Source: Adhaeribacter soli (GTDB taxonomy: Bacteria; Bacteroidota; Bacteroidia; Cytophagales; Hymenobacteraceae). Taken from it: a DNA stretch of 39,894 nt. This document shows, in pieces, positions 23,817 to 32,323 of the stretch; within the stretch, counting starts at the first letter, position 1, and every line of letters starts with the position of its first letter. The stretch is taken from the NCBI RefSeq assembly GCF_008727925.1, contig NZ_VTWT01000015.1:1-39894 (forward strand), read 5' to 3'. The notes under the pieces were generated by a model, which saw only the letters and a program-made list of their open reading frames with translations, was not told the DNA's origin and made no database searches. The position numbers and the translations under genes are program-made.

Positions 23817-24037
23817 CGCCTGTGTTTAACCATAAACGATTCATAATTGGTAGTGTCGCCACGGTTGATTTCCGCGGTGGCTTCCTGAATTTCCTGCTGC
23901 TGTTCAACCGTTAATTCGTTCCAGAAATCAGCAGCTTTTTCCTTCTGAAATACCCGCTTAATTGCCTGGATCACCTTTGGGTTCTCCGTGTTGAGCAGCA
24001 ATTTCATTAGTTCCAGTTTTTCGGTTTGAATATTCAT
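23813..24037 (-). CDS. Antitoxin partner of the ParE/RelE toxin
   Basis: A 74-residue, charge-rich helical protein with no strong DNA-binding signature. The N-terminal MNIQTEKLELMKLLLNTENPKVIQAI is typical of antitoxins paired with RelE/ParE-like toxins in Bacteroidota, and the C-terminal part (EINRGDTTNYESFMVKHR) is the likely toxin-neutralising tail. It precedes the toxin with an ATGA overlap and has a -7 box 18-25 bases upstream of its ATG. Autoregulation is expected for the family but no operator was identified. Confidence 0.82.
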   Translation of the reverse strand: MNIQTEKLELMKLLLNTENPKVIQAIKRVFQKEKAADFWNELTVEQQQEIQEATAEINRGDTTNYESFMVKHRR

Positions 24038-24054
24038 CAGGTAAAAGCTTTTAA

Positions 24055-24062
24055 CAAAAATA
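24055..24062 (-). promoter_or_regulatory. Bacteroidota -7 box (TATTTTTG) for the toxin-antitoxin operon
   Basis: The minus strand reads TATTTTTG, 18 bases before the antitoxin ATG, consistent with a short leader. Confidence 0.5.
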
Positions 24063-24143
24063 ACGAATAATCAGAAGCTTTGTTGGACAGCTCTGAATTT
24101 CTGTGCTGTAATTCAACCTTTCCAAAAGGGAAGGAGCCATGAA

Positions 24144-24581
24144 TTACCTCTCCGCAATTTCCTTTACCTTCTCCAATGCCTTCGGATAAGTATTCCGAAA
24201 ATATTCATCGTAGTTTTCCTCGTTATCGAGTTCTACGGTTAGTTCGGTTGCGTTACCATTTCCGGAGAGGTGGTAGTTTTCCATGGCGCCGTACCATGTG
24301 TGGGTTTCCGGACCGGAAGGTTGTTCCTCGCCGTCTTTTATTTCGCCGAGGTGTTTGATCTCCATGATTTCGTCAGGCACCACTTTCTCGATGCGGCTGT
24401 ACATGCCATGACCATCGCCGCTTAAGAACTGCACCTTGCTACCTTCTTTCCAGTCGGTTACCGCGTAAGAGCCTTCGCTGAAAATTTTGGTCCATTCGCG
24501 GTAAGTAGCATCGTTGAAAAGCGTTTCCCAGACTTTTGCTTTCGGAGCGTTTATTTGAATGGTGTAGTTTAGTCTTTTCAT
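24144..24581 (-). CDS. SRPBCC domain protein (AHSA1-like)
   Basis: A 145-residue START-like ligand-binding fold of the AHSA1/polyketide-cyclase type. It begins with MKRLNYTIQINAPKAKVWETLFND, the first strand and helix typical of this family, then YREWTKIFSEGS and GSKVQFLSGDG, and ends with the long C-terminal helix KALEKVKEIAER. These proteins bind small hydrophobic ligands or act as co-chaperone-like or stress factors; the ligand is unknown. A truncated homologous C-terminus lies on the other side of the toxin-antitoxin pair. No operon partner is apparent. Confidence 0.85.
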   Translation of the reverse strand: MKRLNYTIQINAPKAKVWETLFNDATYREWTKIFSEGSYAVTDWKEGSKVQFLSGDGHGMYSRIEKVVPDEIMEIKHLGEIKDGEEQPSGPETHTWYGAMENYHLSGNGNATELTVELDNEENYDEYFRNTYPKALEKVKEIAER

Positions 24582-24634
24582 AAAGTTTGGCGGTTTTGGT
24601 GGGGGTAGAAGTTCTGAAAATTTTGGGAGGAATT

Positions 24635-24646
24635 AAAAACGCTATA
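24635..24646. repeat. 12-bp direct repeat AAAAACGCTATA at three module edges
   Basis: The same 12 bases occur at 24635-24646, 26166-26177 and 27298-27309, all on the plus strand. The first overlaps the stop of the CoiA-like gene; the other two are the left arms of duplicated terminator hairpins. An 11-base match also occurs at 20480-20490. The first two flank the AT-rich CoiA-like gene, and the second and third flank the aquaporin gene. Confidence 0.7.
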
Positions 24647-26117
24647 GTTTTAGATATTTTGCCAGAAACTCCTTTTTAGGAGTTTTTATGAATAAAGAGT
24701 TATTTATTTTTTCAAACAAATAATCTTCTCCTATATCAAAATATATTGGTTTAGAGGAATGTCGCCAGCTTTTTCTCTCGTGTTTCCATTCAAAGGTATA
24801 TTTACCCTTTTGCTCTCTCATAATTTTATACCTTTTCTCTATTACTGCTTTCTCTATTTCTTCTTTCGCCTCTTTTAATTCATCATTTCGTTCTTTAATT
24901 AGTTGAGCTTTTTGAGTTATCAATAATTCTTTTTCTTCAATCAGCTTTTCTAATTCAAAATTTAGATTTATTATTTCTTGATCCTTCTCTTGAATTTTAT
25001 TTTCTAATAATTTTATAAGTTCAGCTTTAATTTGAGCAGTTAAGGATTGAGAGTTGCCAATTAAATCAGCAAGGTTCCTTTTTTCTTCTAAAATTTTAGC
25101 TTTTATTAAATTTAGTTTATCAGTAGGGTCAATAAAGAAATCATAAAGCTCTTGCTTATAACCAAGTAGTTGAAAATCAAGCTCATTTTTAAATTCTTTA
25201 ATTTCTGGAAAAATAGTATTTCTGGTTGACTTTAGAATCGCTCTGGCATTAGAGAAGCTTTCAGGAGAAATTTGCTTAAATTCTACGCATTTAAAAATTT
25301 TATTTCCTATTGTTGTACTATCAAGCTTATTGATACTAATTAATCCTTTTTCTAAATTTTCAATTTCAATTTCCTTTTTCTTGATTTTTTCAGGTATATC
25401 TAGAAAGTCTTTTTTCAATGAAGAATTAAAACTACTTGTAATTTCATAGGTTAGAGGATCATAATAAAACTCCTTGTTTTCCCACTTCTCTATAACCTTT
25501 GAATTGAAAACTTCTGGCTGCTTTAATATAGTATTAAGCGAAGCTGTTGAATTTAATCTGTAATTTATGCTTTCTGATATTCCCTCTTGTTTATTTTCAT
25601 TATTTTGTATTTTATAAACAATGGCTTCCATTGCCTTTGTGTAGTAATCTTCAATATCAGATAGTTCTTTATAAGCTTTTTTATTAATCTGTCTTAGTTT
25701 AGAATTTACAACACTTCTTAACTCAAAGTTATCTTTGAAACTTATTGCATTGACAACCCAAAGGATATTTTGATAAAATTCTTCTCTGGCCTTAATTGTT
25801 GCAGTAGAAATTGATGAGTTTTGAAATTCAATTACTAATCCATTAGGAGTTTGAATATCAGCAATATGTTTTTTTTCAAATTTATAGACAATAACTTCGC
25901 GCCAAGATTCCGGAAAATTACTCTTCCAGTTTCTATGCCACAAGGTTTCTGGCTCGTGCCAAGAGTCACACTCTTTTAAACTAGAATGTTGCCAATGTTT
26001 AACGTAAATTTCTCCACACTTTGCAATTAGGACCCCATTACAAAAGGGACAAGTTGCTTTCTGTCCAGAAGAGGTGGGAATATTTCTATTTCCGGTGCTA
26101 TCTATTCCATATTGCAT
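24642..26117 (-). CDS. CoiA-like nuclease with a long coiled-coil tail, AT-rich
   Basis: A 491-residue protein. Its N-terminus resembles the competence protein CoiA-like family: MQYGIDSTGN, a zinc-finger-like segment (CPFC at 23-26, HWQH at 41-44), then HIADIQTP with Asp87 and LVIEFQNSSIS with Glu97 and Gln99, the PD-(D/E)XK-type nuclease core. From about residue 230 to 460 it is rich in Lys, Glu, Leu and Ile in heptad-like runs, a predicted coiled coil. Base composition is clearly more AT-rich than the neighbours, suggesting transfer. A GTG at 26144 would extend it by nine residues, but the ATG at 26117 fits the family start better. In streptococci CoiA supports transformation; CoiA-like proteins elsewhere are often accessory genes of unknown role. 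Confidence 0.75.
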   Translation of the reverse strand: MQYGIDSTGNRNIPTSSGQKATCPFCNGVLIAKCGEIYVKHWQHSSLKECDSWHEPETLWHRNWKSNFPESWREVIVYKFEKKHIADIQTPNGLVIEFQNSSISTATIKAREEFYQNILWVVNAISFKDNFELRSVVNSKLRQINKKAYKELSDIEDYYTKAMEAIVYKIQNNENKQEGISESINYRLNSTASLNTILKQPEVFNSKVIEKWENKEFYYDPLTYEITSSFNSSLKKDFLDIPEKIKKKEIEIENLEKGLISINKLDSTTIGNKIFKCVEFKQISPESFSNARAILKSTRNTIFPEIKEFKNELDFQLLGYKQELYDFFIDPTDKLNLIKAKILEEKRNLADLIGNSQSLTAQIKAELIKLLENKIQEKDQEIINLNFELEKLIEEKELLITQKAQLIKERNDELKEAKEEIEKAVIEKRYKIMREQKGKYTFEWKHERKSWRHSSKPIYFDIGEDYLFEKINNSLFIKTPKKEFLAKYLKL

Positions 26118-26167
26118 AGATTCAAAGCCTTTAAAAGTAAACACAATGTAACATTTTTGGCAACAAA

Positions 26168-26204
26168 AAACGCTATACCTTCCCCTCAGAAAAGTATAGC
26201 GTTT
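26168..26204 (-). terminator. Rho-independent terminator, second copy of the speA terminator
   Basis: An 11-bp stem AAACGCTATAC/GTATAGCGTTT. The loop resembles that at 27311-27326, and a T run follows on the minus strand. It sits downstream of aqpZ and the speA remnant. Confidence 0.8.
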
Positions 26205-26246
26205 CCAAAAAATTCAGATACCAGATACTAACTACCTGCTACCAGC

Positions 26247-26329
26247 TTAATACCCCAAAATCTTAAGCATCGATTCGCTGCTTTGTTCTTCGGCGAGGAG
26301 CCAGGTTTTGAGCGTACCGTCTTCCCTTT
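26247..26329 (-). pseudogene. C-terminal remnant of an arginine decarboxylase gene
   Basis: The last 24 codons read DGTLKTWLLAEEQSSESMLK and then ILGY before the stop, against DGTLKTWLFAEEQTQESMLK with the same ILGY in the intact gene at 27404-28798. Most nucleotide differences are at third codon positions, so the fragment comes from a gene that diverged under selection before being lost. Homology ends abruptly at about 26330. Together with the following terminator it duplicates the 3' end of the speA transcription unit. Confidence 0.85.
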
Positions 26330-26352
26330 TTCATTCATCGACCAAATTCTAA

Positions 26353-27057
26353 TCATTGTTTTACGGTTTCGGTCTGTTCATTTGGGCTGATGAATTGATA
26401 AACCAAACCTGCTAATATAGCTCCGGCAATGGGAGCTACCCAGAATAACCACAACTGCTCTAGAGCCCAGCCACCGACAAAAATGGCCTGGCTGGTGCTT
26501 CGGGCCGGATTTACCGAAGTATTGGTAACCGGAATACTGATTAAATGTACCAGCGTTAAACAAAGACCAATGGCAATGCCAGCTAAGCCGGCCGGCGCTT
26601 TTGGGTAGGTAGAACCCAGGATGATGAAAATAAACATAAAAGTCATTACCACCTCGGTTACCAAGGCAGCCATTAGGGTATACCCGCCGGGAGAATGTTC
26701 GCCGTAGCCATTGGCCGCAAAACTTCCGAGTTCAGATTCCGGTTTGCCGCTCGCAATCAGGTAAAGAATGCCGGCACCGGCAATTCCACCTAACACTTGG
26801 GCCACGATGTACGGCAAGACATCTTTTTTACCGAAACGTCCACCCACCCATAGGCCAATAGAAACGGCTGGGTTTAAGTGGCAGCCCGAAACGTGACCAA
26901 TGGCATAGGCCATAGTAAGCACGGTTAAACCAAAAGCGAGGGCTACACCTACGAACCCAATTCCCAATTCGGGAAAAGCCGCTGCTAAAACCGCGCTTCC
27001 GCAACCACCTAAAACCAGCCACATAGTTCCAATAAACTCTGCCATAAACTTTTTCAT
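26353..27057 (-). CDS. aqpZ: Aquaporin Z
   Basis: A 234-residue six-helix MIP channel for water. The two half-helices carry NPA at 62-64 ([12 protein letters not shown]) and 183-185 ([10 protein letters not shown]). The selectivity filter matches AqpZ: a His in the fifth helix (LVHLISIP, near 171) and Arg186, with small residues otherwise, favouring water over glycerol. Length and the N-terminal [20 protein letters not shown] are typical. It sits between an arginine decarboxylase C-terminal remnant and the intact arginine decarboxylase gene, all on the minus strand, which suggests insertion as cargo. No clear promoter box was found. Confidence 0.95.
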   Translation of the reverse strand: MKKFMAEFIGTMWLVLGGCGSAVLAAAFPELGIGFVGVALAFGLTVLTMAYAIGHVSGCHLNPAVSIGLWVGGRFGKKDVLPYIVAQVLGGIAGAGILYLIASGKPESELGSFAANGYGEHSPGGYTLMAALVTEVVMTFMFIFIILGSTYPKAPAGLAGIAIGLCLTLVHLISIPVTNTSVNPARSTSQAIFVGGWALEQLWLFWVAPIAGAILAGLVYQFISPNEQTETVKQ

Positions 27058-27298
27058 AGTTCTGATTTTTTATAAATATGAATTTTAACCGGACCCAGAC
27101 GTAATGGTATGCATTGTTTAATTTCTTCCCGCTTGTATTTTAATCCAGGTGAACTTCTGATGCAGATTAAACTGGTAAGTGTTTTATAGTAAGTGTTTTA
27201 AATGTTTTTTTCGGCCGCAATCGTATTAATAATTGTTTGTGTAGTTAACCAAACTATAATTGATTTGCAGCCATAATGTTTAAGTTTAGGGTATAAAA

Positions 27299-27338
27299 AA
27301 AACGCTATACCTTTCTCATCAGAAAAGTATAGCGTTTT
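27299..27338 (-). terminator. Rho-independent terminator of speA
   Basis: A 12-bp stem AAAACGCTATAC/GTATAGCGTTTT, followed on the minus strand by eight T. It lies 66 bases beyond the speA stop. The rest of 27058-27298 holds only the aqpZ upstream region, with nothing recognisable. Confidence 0.88.
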
Positions 27339-27369
27339 CAAATAAACTTCAGTAGTTATCAGCCAACGA

Positions 27370-27395
27370 GTTCCTTCACTGGCGCTCAGGATGAC
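27370..27395 (-). repeat. Dispersed GTCATCCTGAGCG...GAAGGAAC repeat, copy 3 (inverted)
   Basis: On the minus strand it reads GTCATCCTGAGCGCCAGTGA then AGGAAC, matching the copies at 3805 and 10329. It lies between the speA stop and its terminator, so it is transcribed with speA. Confidence 0.7.
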
Positions 27396-27403
27396 AAATA
27401 TGC

Positions 27404-28798
27404 TTAATACCCCAAAATCTTCAGCATCGATTCCTGGGTTTGTTCCTCCGCAAATAACCACGTTTTCAAGGTCCCGTCTTCTTCGCGGTCGATGATCACG
27501 TGTTTCGGTGACGGAATTAAACAGTGCTTGATGCCGCCGTAGCCGCTTAAGCTTTCCTGGTAGGCGCCGGTGTGGAAGAAACCGATGTACAAAGGCTCTT
27601 CCTGTTCTTTTTTCACCTTCGGCAGGAACACCTGGAACGAGTGCATTTCGGAGTTGTAGTAATCCTGACTGTCGCAGGTGAGGCCACCGAGGTTGAGGCG
27701 CTGGTACGGTTTATCCCACTGGTTTATGGCCATGAGAATATAACGTTGGTTCAGGGCCCAGGTGTCCGGCAGGTTCGTAATAAACGACCCGTCGATCATG
27801 TACCAAAGCTCCTTGTCGTTCTGCAGTTTAGTGTCCAGAATAGAATATACGTGCGCGCCGCTTTCGCCTACGGTATAGATACCGAATTCAGTGAAAATGT
27901 TCGGTTCCGGCACTTCTTCTTCCTTACAGATCCGCTGAATGGTGCGCAGGATCTCCTCGATCATGTAGCGGTAATTGTAATCGAACTGGATGGAAGTTTT
28001 GATCGGGAAACCGCCACCGATATCGATGGTATCCAGCTCGGGGCAGATCTTTTTAAGCTCGCAGTATTTGTGCACGAAGCGGCTTAATTCAGACCAGTAG
28101 TACGAGGTATCTTTAATACCCGTGTTAATGAAGTAATGCAGCATTTTCAGCTGGAACTTCGGGTTATCTTTTATCTTCTTTTTGTAAAGTTTTACAACAT
28201 CGCTGTAGTTAATGCCCAACCGCGAAGTATAGAACTGGAATTTTGGTTCCTCGTCGGAAGCCACGCGGATGCCCAGTTGGCAAGGCTCGGTAACGTGCAG
28301 GTCGTAATGGTCAATTTCCTCCAGGTTATCGATAACCGGGGTCACATTTTTGAAACCATCGTTGATCATTTCGGTAATGTACTGGCGGTATAGTTCGCGC
28401 TTGTAGCCGTTGCACACCACAAAAATGTTCTTGTCTACTTTGCCTTTTTCGTACAGCGACCGGATAATGGGAATGTCGAACGAAGAAGACGTTTCGATGT
28501 GAATATTATTTTTCAGCGCCTCTTCCAGCACGAAACTGAAGTGCGACGATTTGGTGCAATAGCAATAGGTATAGCTTCCCTGGTAATTCAGCTTTTCCAT
28601 GCTTTCTTTAAAGAGCAGCTTGGCTTTCTTGATCTGGGAACTGATCTTGGGCAGATACGTGAGGCGCAGCGGCGTGCCGTATTCCTTCACGATCTCCATC
28701 ATGGGGATCTCATTAAAAAATAATTCGTTATTCTCCACCCGGAATTCTTCGGTCGGGAAATCGAACGTCTGATTGATCAGATCTATGTATTTATCCAT
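27404..28798 (-). CDS. speA: Arginine decarboxylase, PLP fold III
   Basis: A 464-residue pyridoxal-phosphate enzyme of the alanine-racemase (fold III) decarboxylase group. It resembles the biosynthetic-type arginine decarboxylases of Bacteroidota that make agmatine for polyamine synthesis. The PLP lysine is probably Lys83 in YCYCTKSSHFSFV. Other signatures are DIGGGFPIK (phosphate-binding glycines), TEFGIYTVGESG and the C-terminal GFFHTGAYQESLSGYGGIKH with a conserved acidic/Tyr pocket. It is shorter than E. coli SpeA (about 630-660) because it lacks the extra domains. Diaminopimelate or ornithine decarboxylase would be the alternative, but the length and C-terminus fit the arginine enzyme. 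It has a -7 box upstream and a terminator. Confidence 0.85.
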   Translation of the reverse strand: MDKYIDLINQTFDFPTEEFRVENNELFFNEIPMMEIVKEYGTPLRLTYLPKISSQIKKAKLLFKESMEKLNYQGSYTYCYCTKSSHFSFVLEEALKNNIHIETSSSFDIPIIRSLYEKGKVDKNIFVVCNGYKRELYRQYITEMINDGFKNVTPVIDNLEEIDHYDLHVTEPCQLGIRVASDEEPKFQFYTSRLGINYSDVVKLYKKKIKDNPKFQLKMLHYFINTGIKDTSYYWSELSRFVHKYCELKKICPELDTIDIGGGFPIKTSIQFDYNYRYMIEEILRTIQRICKEEEVPEPNIFTEFGIYTVGESGAHVYSILDTKLQNDKELWYMIDGSFITNLPDTWALNQRYILMAINQWDKPYQRLNLGGLTCDSQDYYNSEMHSFQVFLPKVKKEQEEPLYIGFFHTGAYQESLSGYGGIKHCLIPSPKHVIIDREEDGTLKTWLFAEEQTQESMLKILGY

Positions 28799-28832
28799 TT
28801 ATGGGCTTAGGTTAAGGCAAAAATTTGCGGTA

Positions 28833-28840
28833 CAAAGGTA
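28833..28840 (-). promoter_or_regulatory. Bacteroidota -7 box (TACCTTTG) for speA
   Basis: The minus strand reads TACCTTTG, identical to the purB box, 35 bases before the speA ATG. Confidence 0.6.
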
Positions 28841-28928
28841 TGAACAACTAAACTAAAACGAGTTAAAAATATTATCGTTACCCGGAGAAAAATTACCCCA
28901 CCAAAATAGCTGAAAACAGGGGAGTACT

Positions 28929-30533
28929 TTACTGTTGTTGCCTGCTTTCGGTCGAAGTTTGCGGTTGCGGAGGATCCTGGTAACTGATCCGGTATAAGGT
29001 CAGCGGAAAATCGAGGATCAGCTCCCGCGGGGACGTATACAGTTCCTGCACGCCAGGCATTTGTTTTATTTTCCGGATGGTTGCCTCTGATTCGTATCTT
29101 CCTACCGTTACGAGTAAAACATCCTGCCGCCGTTTACCGGCAATGCCCTGGCAGTTTTTAATGATGGCGTCCAACGGATCGCGGCGGCGGGCTTTCTTTT
29201 CGTCGGCAAAGAAGCTGCCGTACCGCATGGTGTCGTAGTAGTAAAGCTTTTTGAATTTTTTACTGTAAGCCGCCAAGGGAGAAGTGGCAATTTCGCTGGT
29301 GCCTGTTATAAAAGTTCCGGCTTCGAAATGGGTATCCAGGTAAGCGGCCAGATCTTCGTTGGCCGAGAATTTGTATTTCAGATCGTAAGCCGTTGCCTGT
29401 AACCCGCCGAACACGTGGATGAACAACAGCAAATTTAGCAGCCAGGTAGCGGTTTTGTCTTTATACTGCCGATCCGTAAACGCTGCGTTTTTTCTCTGAA
29501 GTTCAGAATTATAAAGCCAGGCCAGTACGGCAAAAAGCATGAACATGTGTCCGTGGTGCCTTAACGACCCGTTGTAAAGCAGGAAGAAAAAGGCCATCAT
29601 GGCCAGCAGAATGCAGCAATAGGTAAAAAAGAAGTGTTTCCGCCGCCGGAAATAATAAAAAATGAAGCCCAGCACGAGCAAAGAACAAAGCACCTTGACA
29701 TGCGACGATTCCACGATATTGGTTTGCCAGAACGTGATCCGGAAAGGCGCTACCGGGAAGAAGGCATTAAAAAAGTACCCTATTTTCTTAACCAGGATCT
29801 TCCCGCTGAACTCCGGGCTGAACTGCACGCTGTGGTTTGGATGCTTCACCATGGAAAGCATGGAATACAAAAAGCCACTGAACAAAAGCAAAAGCCCGGA
29901 CCATAGTTTAAAACTGTTTATCAGTAGTTTATTTTCGGTCGGTTTCAAGTACTCGAAAAAACAGATCAGCACGATGCCGCCCGCGATCATGGCCGCAAAC
30001 AAGTTTGCCTGGGCTGCCAGGCAAAGCAGTAGGCAAAACCACAGCCAGTATTTGTAGCGGTAGGGGTAAAGAGCACAAGCCCCGAATAAAAGTAATAAAC
30101 CCAGCGCGTATAAGCGGGTAATTACGCTGTATTCATAGAAAATGAAATACCCGAGGCAAAACAGCACCCGCGTAAAGAACGGAAAAGTAGCGTAGCGTAG
30201 AAAAAGGAAAACGGCGCCCGTGGCCAGTACTACGTGCAGCACCTGCATCAGGTAAACGTTGTGCGAAAACCGGGTAATGCCGTACAAAATGAAATACCAC
30301 AGATTCGGATGCGATTCAAATTGCTTGTTTACCAGCAGCTCGCCGAGGCTGTTGCTGTCGCGGGCAATAAGCCAGGATTCGGTCTCATCGAACCACATTT
30401 CATGGTGCGCAATTTTCAGGATGGTTGTTAAAAAGAACGCAAACGTGAACAGGTAAATGCTGAACTTTTCCCGGTCCGAAATTGCGGCCTTCAGCGGGCT
30501 TATTGCCTTAGGATTGGTTGCGGTTCCTGCCAT
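28929..30533 (-). CDS. Polytopic GT-C-like membrane glycosyltransferase
   Basis: A 534-residue protein with about 10-11 membrane segments and a soluble C-terminal domain of about 130 residues. After the first helix it has [15 protein letters not shown], the acidic first-loop motif typical of GT-C enzymes (ArnT/PMT/GT39-like), which use polyprenyl-phosphate sugars on the outer face of the membrane. I cannot assign an exact family or acceptor. Its start overlaps the stop of the upstream flavoenzyme gene by 26 bases, so the pair is translated from one mRNA. A polyprenol-phosphate mannosyltransferase-like gene at 11950-12681 could supply a donor, but that is speculation. Confidence 0.7.
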   Translation of the reverse strand: MAGTATNPKAISPLKAAISDREKFSIYLFTFAFFLTTILKIAHHEMWFDETESWLIARDSNSLGELLVNKQFESHPNLWYFILYGITRFSHNVYLMQVLHVVLATGAVFLFLRYATFPFFTRVLFCLGYFIFYEYSVITRLYALGLLLLFGACALYPYRYKYWLWFCLLLCLAAQANLFAAMIAGGIVLICFFEYLKPTENKLLINSFKLWSGLLLLFSGFLYSMLSMVKHPNHSVQFSPEFSGKILVKKIGYFFNAFFPVAPFRITFWQTNIVESSHVKVLCSLLVLGFIFYYFRRRKHFFFTYCCILLAMMAFFFLLYNGSLRHHGHMFMLFAVLAWLYNSELQRKNAAFTDRQYKDKTATWLLNLLLFIHVFGGLQATAYDLKYKFSANEDLAAYLDTHFEAGTFITGTSEIATSPLAAYSKKFKKLYYYDTMRYGSFFADEKKARRRDPLDAIIKNCQGIAGKRRQDVLLVTVGRYESEATIRKIKQMPGVQELYTSPRELILDFPLTLYRISYQDPPQPQTSTESRQQQ

Positions 30534-32121
30534 TGGACGTTCCTTTTTCCTCGTGGTATTCCTGCTCTGTATTTATTTCCCAGATGTTCGCTTTATCCGA
30601 TCTTCCATCCTTAATGTTTTGCACGGCTGCCATGGCCGTTAGCATCGAATGGTCCTGGTTGTTGTATTTGTGCATGCCGTTGCGGCCGATCAGGAACAGG
30701 TTTTCGATTCTGTCGAGGTAATTCCGTAACTCCTCGAAACGCGCATAAGCCCCGAAATAAGCCGGATACGCTTTCTTCACCCGGATCACGGTAGCATCCA
30801 AAACCTGGCTGGAATCGATAATATCTACCGAGGCCAGCTCTGCCGCCGCAAACGCTTTCAGTTTTTCGTCGGGCATTTGCCACAGATCGTCCCCTTCGTA
30901 GCAAAAATATTCCACGCCGATCCAGCTGTTTTCCGGGTTCTGCACCATGTAAGGGCTCCAGTTGTTGAAGACCTGCAACCGGCCGGCCCGGATGCTGGGC
31001 TCCTGCAGGTAGATCCAGTTATCGGTGATCCGGTTCTGATGCGCATCTTTAATTTTCAGGTCTTTCAGCAATAGGCCAACCGTAATAAAATCGCGGTAAA
31101 GCAATTGCTGGCTGATCTCAAAAACCGGCGAAGGAACTTTAAAATCGAAAGCGGCTACCAGGTCCTTCACCGGCATGGTAGAAATTACAAAATCCCCTTC
31201 GTGCCGCTGTTGGGTTTGGCTTTCCGGATCATAAGCCGTAACCCCAACTACTTTTTCCCCGGCAAAATGAAGCTGCCTTACTTCCTGGTTGTATAGAATG
31301 GTGCCGCCTTTTTCTTTTATTAATTCGGCTACTTTTTCCCAGAGCTGGCCGGGGCCCAAAGCCGGGTAGAGGAATTTTTCGATCAGGGAAGTTTCGGTTT
31401 TCTTTTGTGCAATGCCCTCGGCCGCCGGCATCATTGACCGGATAATATGCCAGACCGCCTGCAGGATCGATAACCCTTTAACCCGCTGCTTTCCCCATTC
31501 GGGACTTATTTTGTTACACGGAACGCCCCAGATCTTTTCGGTATAGGCCTGAAAAAAGGTCCGGTACAGGTAAGCGCCGAAACGGTTGATGTAAAAATCT
31601 TCCAGGCTTTTTTCCGGCTTTATCGGGCTAACCAGGCTTTTGGCATAATCGATTCCCACTTTGCAGGTCCACCAGTAACCTAATTTGCTTATCGTATCGC
31701 CGGAAAGCGTAACCGGGTAATTAATGAATTTCCGGTTGAAGTAGATCCGGGATTTACGCGGCCGTACCAGCATTTGCTCCTTTTCGTCTGCACTGGTTTT
31801 ACCTTTTTTATCCGGATGCAGGAAGCTGTGTGAATTGTGGTACGTTAACTCGATCGGTTCACTGGCAGCAGCAGCAGGCGAAAGCGGCAGAATATCGAGC
31901 CACCACTTCAGAACGGTATCGGATTTAGAGAAAAACCGGTGACCGCCGATGTCTATCCGGTTGCCCTTGTAATTAACGGTTTTGGAAATGCCGCCGGTAT
32001 CGGTGCCGGCTTCCAGAATTACCGGAATAACGTCGGTAGTCCTTAATAACTCTAATGCAGCGGTTAAGCCGGCTGGCCCTGCCCCAATAATAATAGCTTT
32101 GCGCTTTGCTTCAATCGACAT
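30508..32121 (-). CDS. FAD-dependent amine-oxidase-type oxidoreductase (UGM/PPO-like fold)
   Basis: A 537-residue flavoprotein. The N-terminus has the Rossmann motif [17 protein letters not shown], a following acidic residue (ILEAG) and [25 protein letters not shown], the GGHRFFS block being typical of a family annotated only as NAD(P)/FAD-dependent oxidoreductase and distantly like UDP-galactopyranose mutase. The C-terminal [18 protein letters not shown] is the second FAD-binding block with a conserved N-Q-D-H stretch. It is coupled to the GT-C-like membrane gene by a 26-base overlap, which suggests work on a sugar or polyprenyl-linked sugar for surface glycans. The substrate is unknown. Confidence 0.78.
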   Translation of the reverse strand: MSIEAKRKAIIIGAGPAGLTAALELLRTTDVIPVILEAGTDTGGISKTVNYKGNRIDIGGHRFFSKSDTVLKWWLDILPLSPAAAASEPIELTYHNSHSFLHPDKKGKTSADEKEQMLVRPRKSRIYFNRKFINYPVTLSGDTISKLGYWWTCKVGIDYAKSLVSPIKPEKSLEDFYINRFGAYLYRTFFQAYTEKIWGVPCNKISPEWGKQRVKGLSILQAVWHIIRSMMPAAEGIAQKKTETSLIEKFLYPALGPGQLWEKVAELIKEKGGTILYNQEVRQLHFAGEKVVGVTAYDPESQTQQRHEGDFVISTMPVKDLVAAFDFKVPSPVFEISQQLLYRDFITVGLLLKDLKIKDAHQNRITDNWIYLQEPSIRAGRLQVFNNWSPYMVQNPENSWIGVEYFCYEGDDLWQMPDEKLKAFAAAELASVDIIDSSQVLDATVIRVKKAYPAYFGAYARFEELRNYLDRIENLFLIGRNGMHKYNNQDHSMLTAMAAVQNIKDGRSDKANIWEINTEQEYHEEKGTSNGRNRNQS

Positions 32122-32166
32122 GCTTTCAACACTGCAGAAGTTTTATTTCAACTCCGCAAAAGGCCT

Positions 32167-32174
32167 CAAAAGTA
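32167..32174 (-). promoter_or_regulatory. Bacteroidota -7 box (TACTTTTG) for the flavoenzyme/GT-C operon
   Basis: The minus strand reads TACTTTTG, 46 bases before the ATG at 32121. Confidence 0.5.
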
Positions 32175-32323
32175 ACTAAATTTAAACCTCCTTGTATCTG
32201 TTATTCAGGAATACGCGGCAAGAACTGCATTCAGCAACCGCCGGTTTGTTCAAATCCGGCCGGGAAGGAAAGCAGCAGAAGCAGGGTTCGGGTTTAATTT
32301 TATTTCTGAGGGTGGTATAAATA

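Noticed and set aside
27198-27461. 87-codon minus-strand frame
   Set aside because: It overlaps the end of speA, a dispersed repeat and the speA terminator, so it cannot be a sensible gene.
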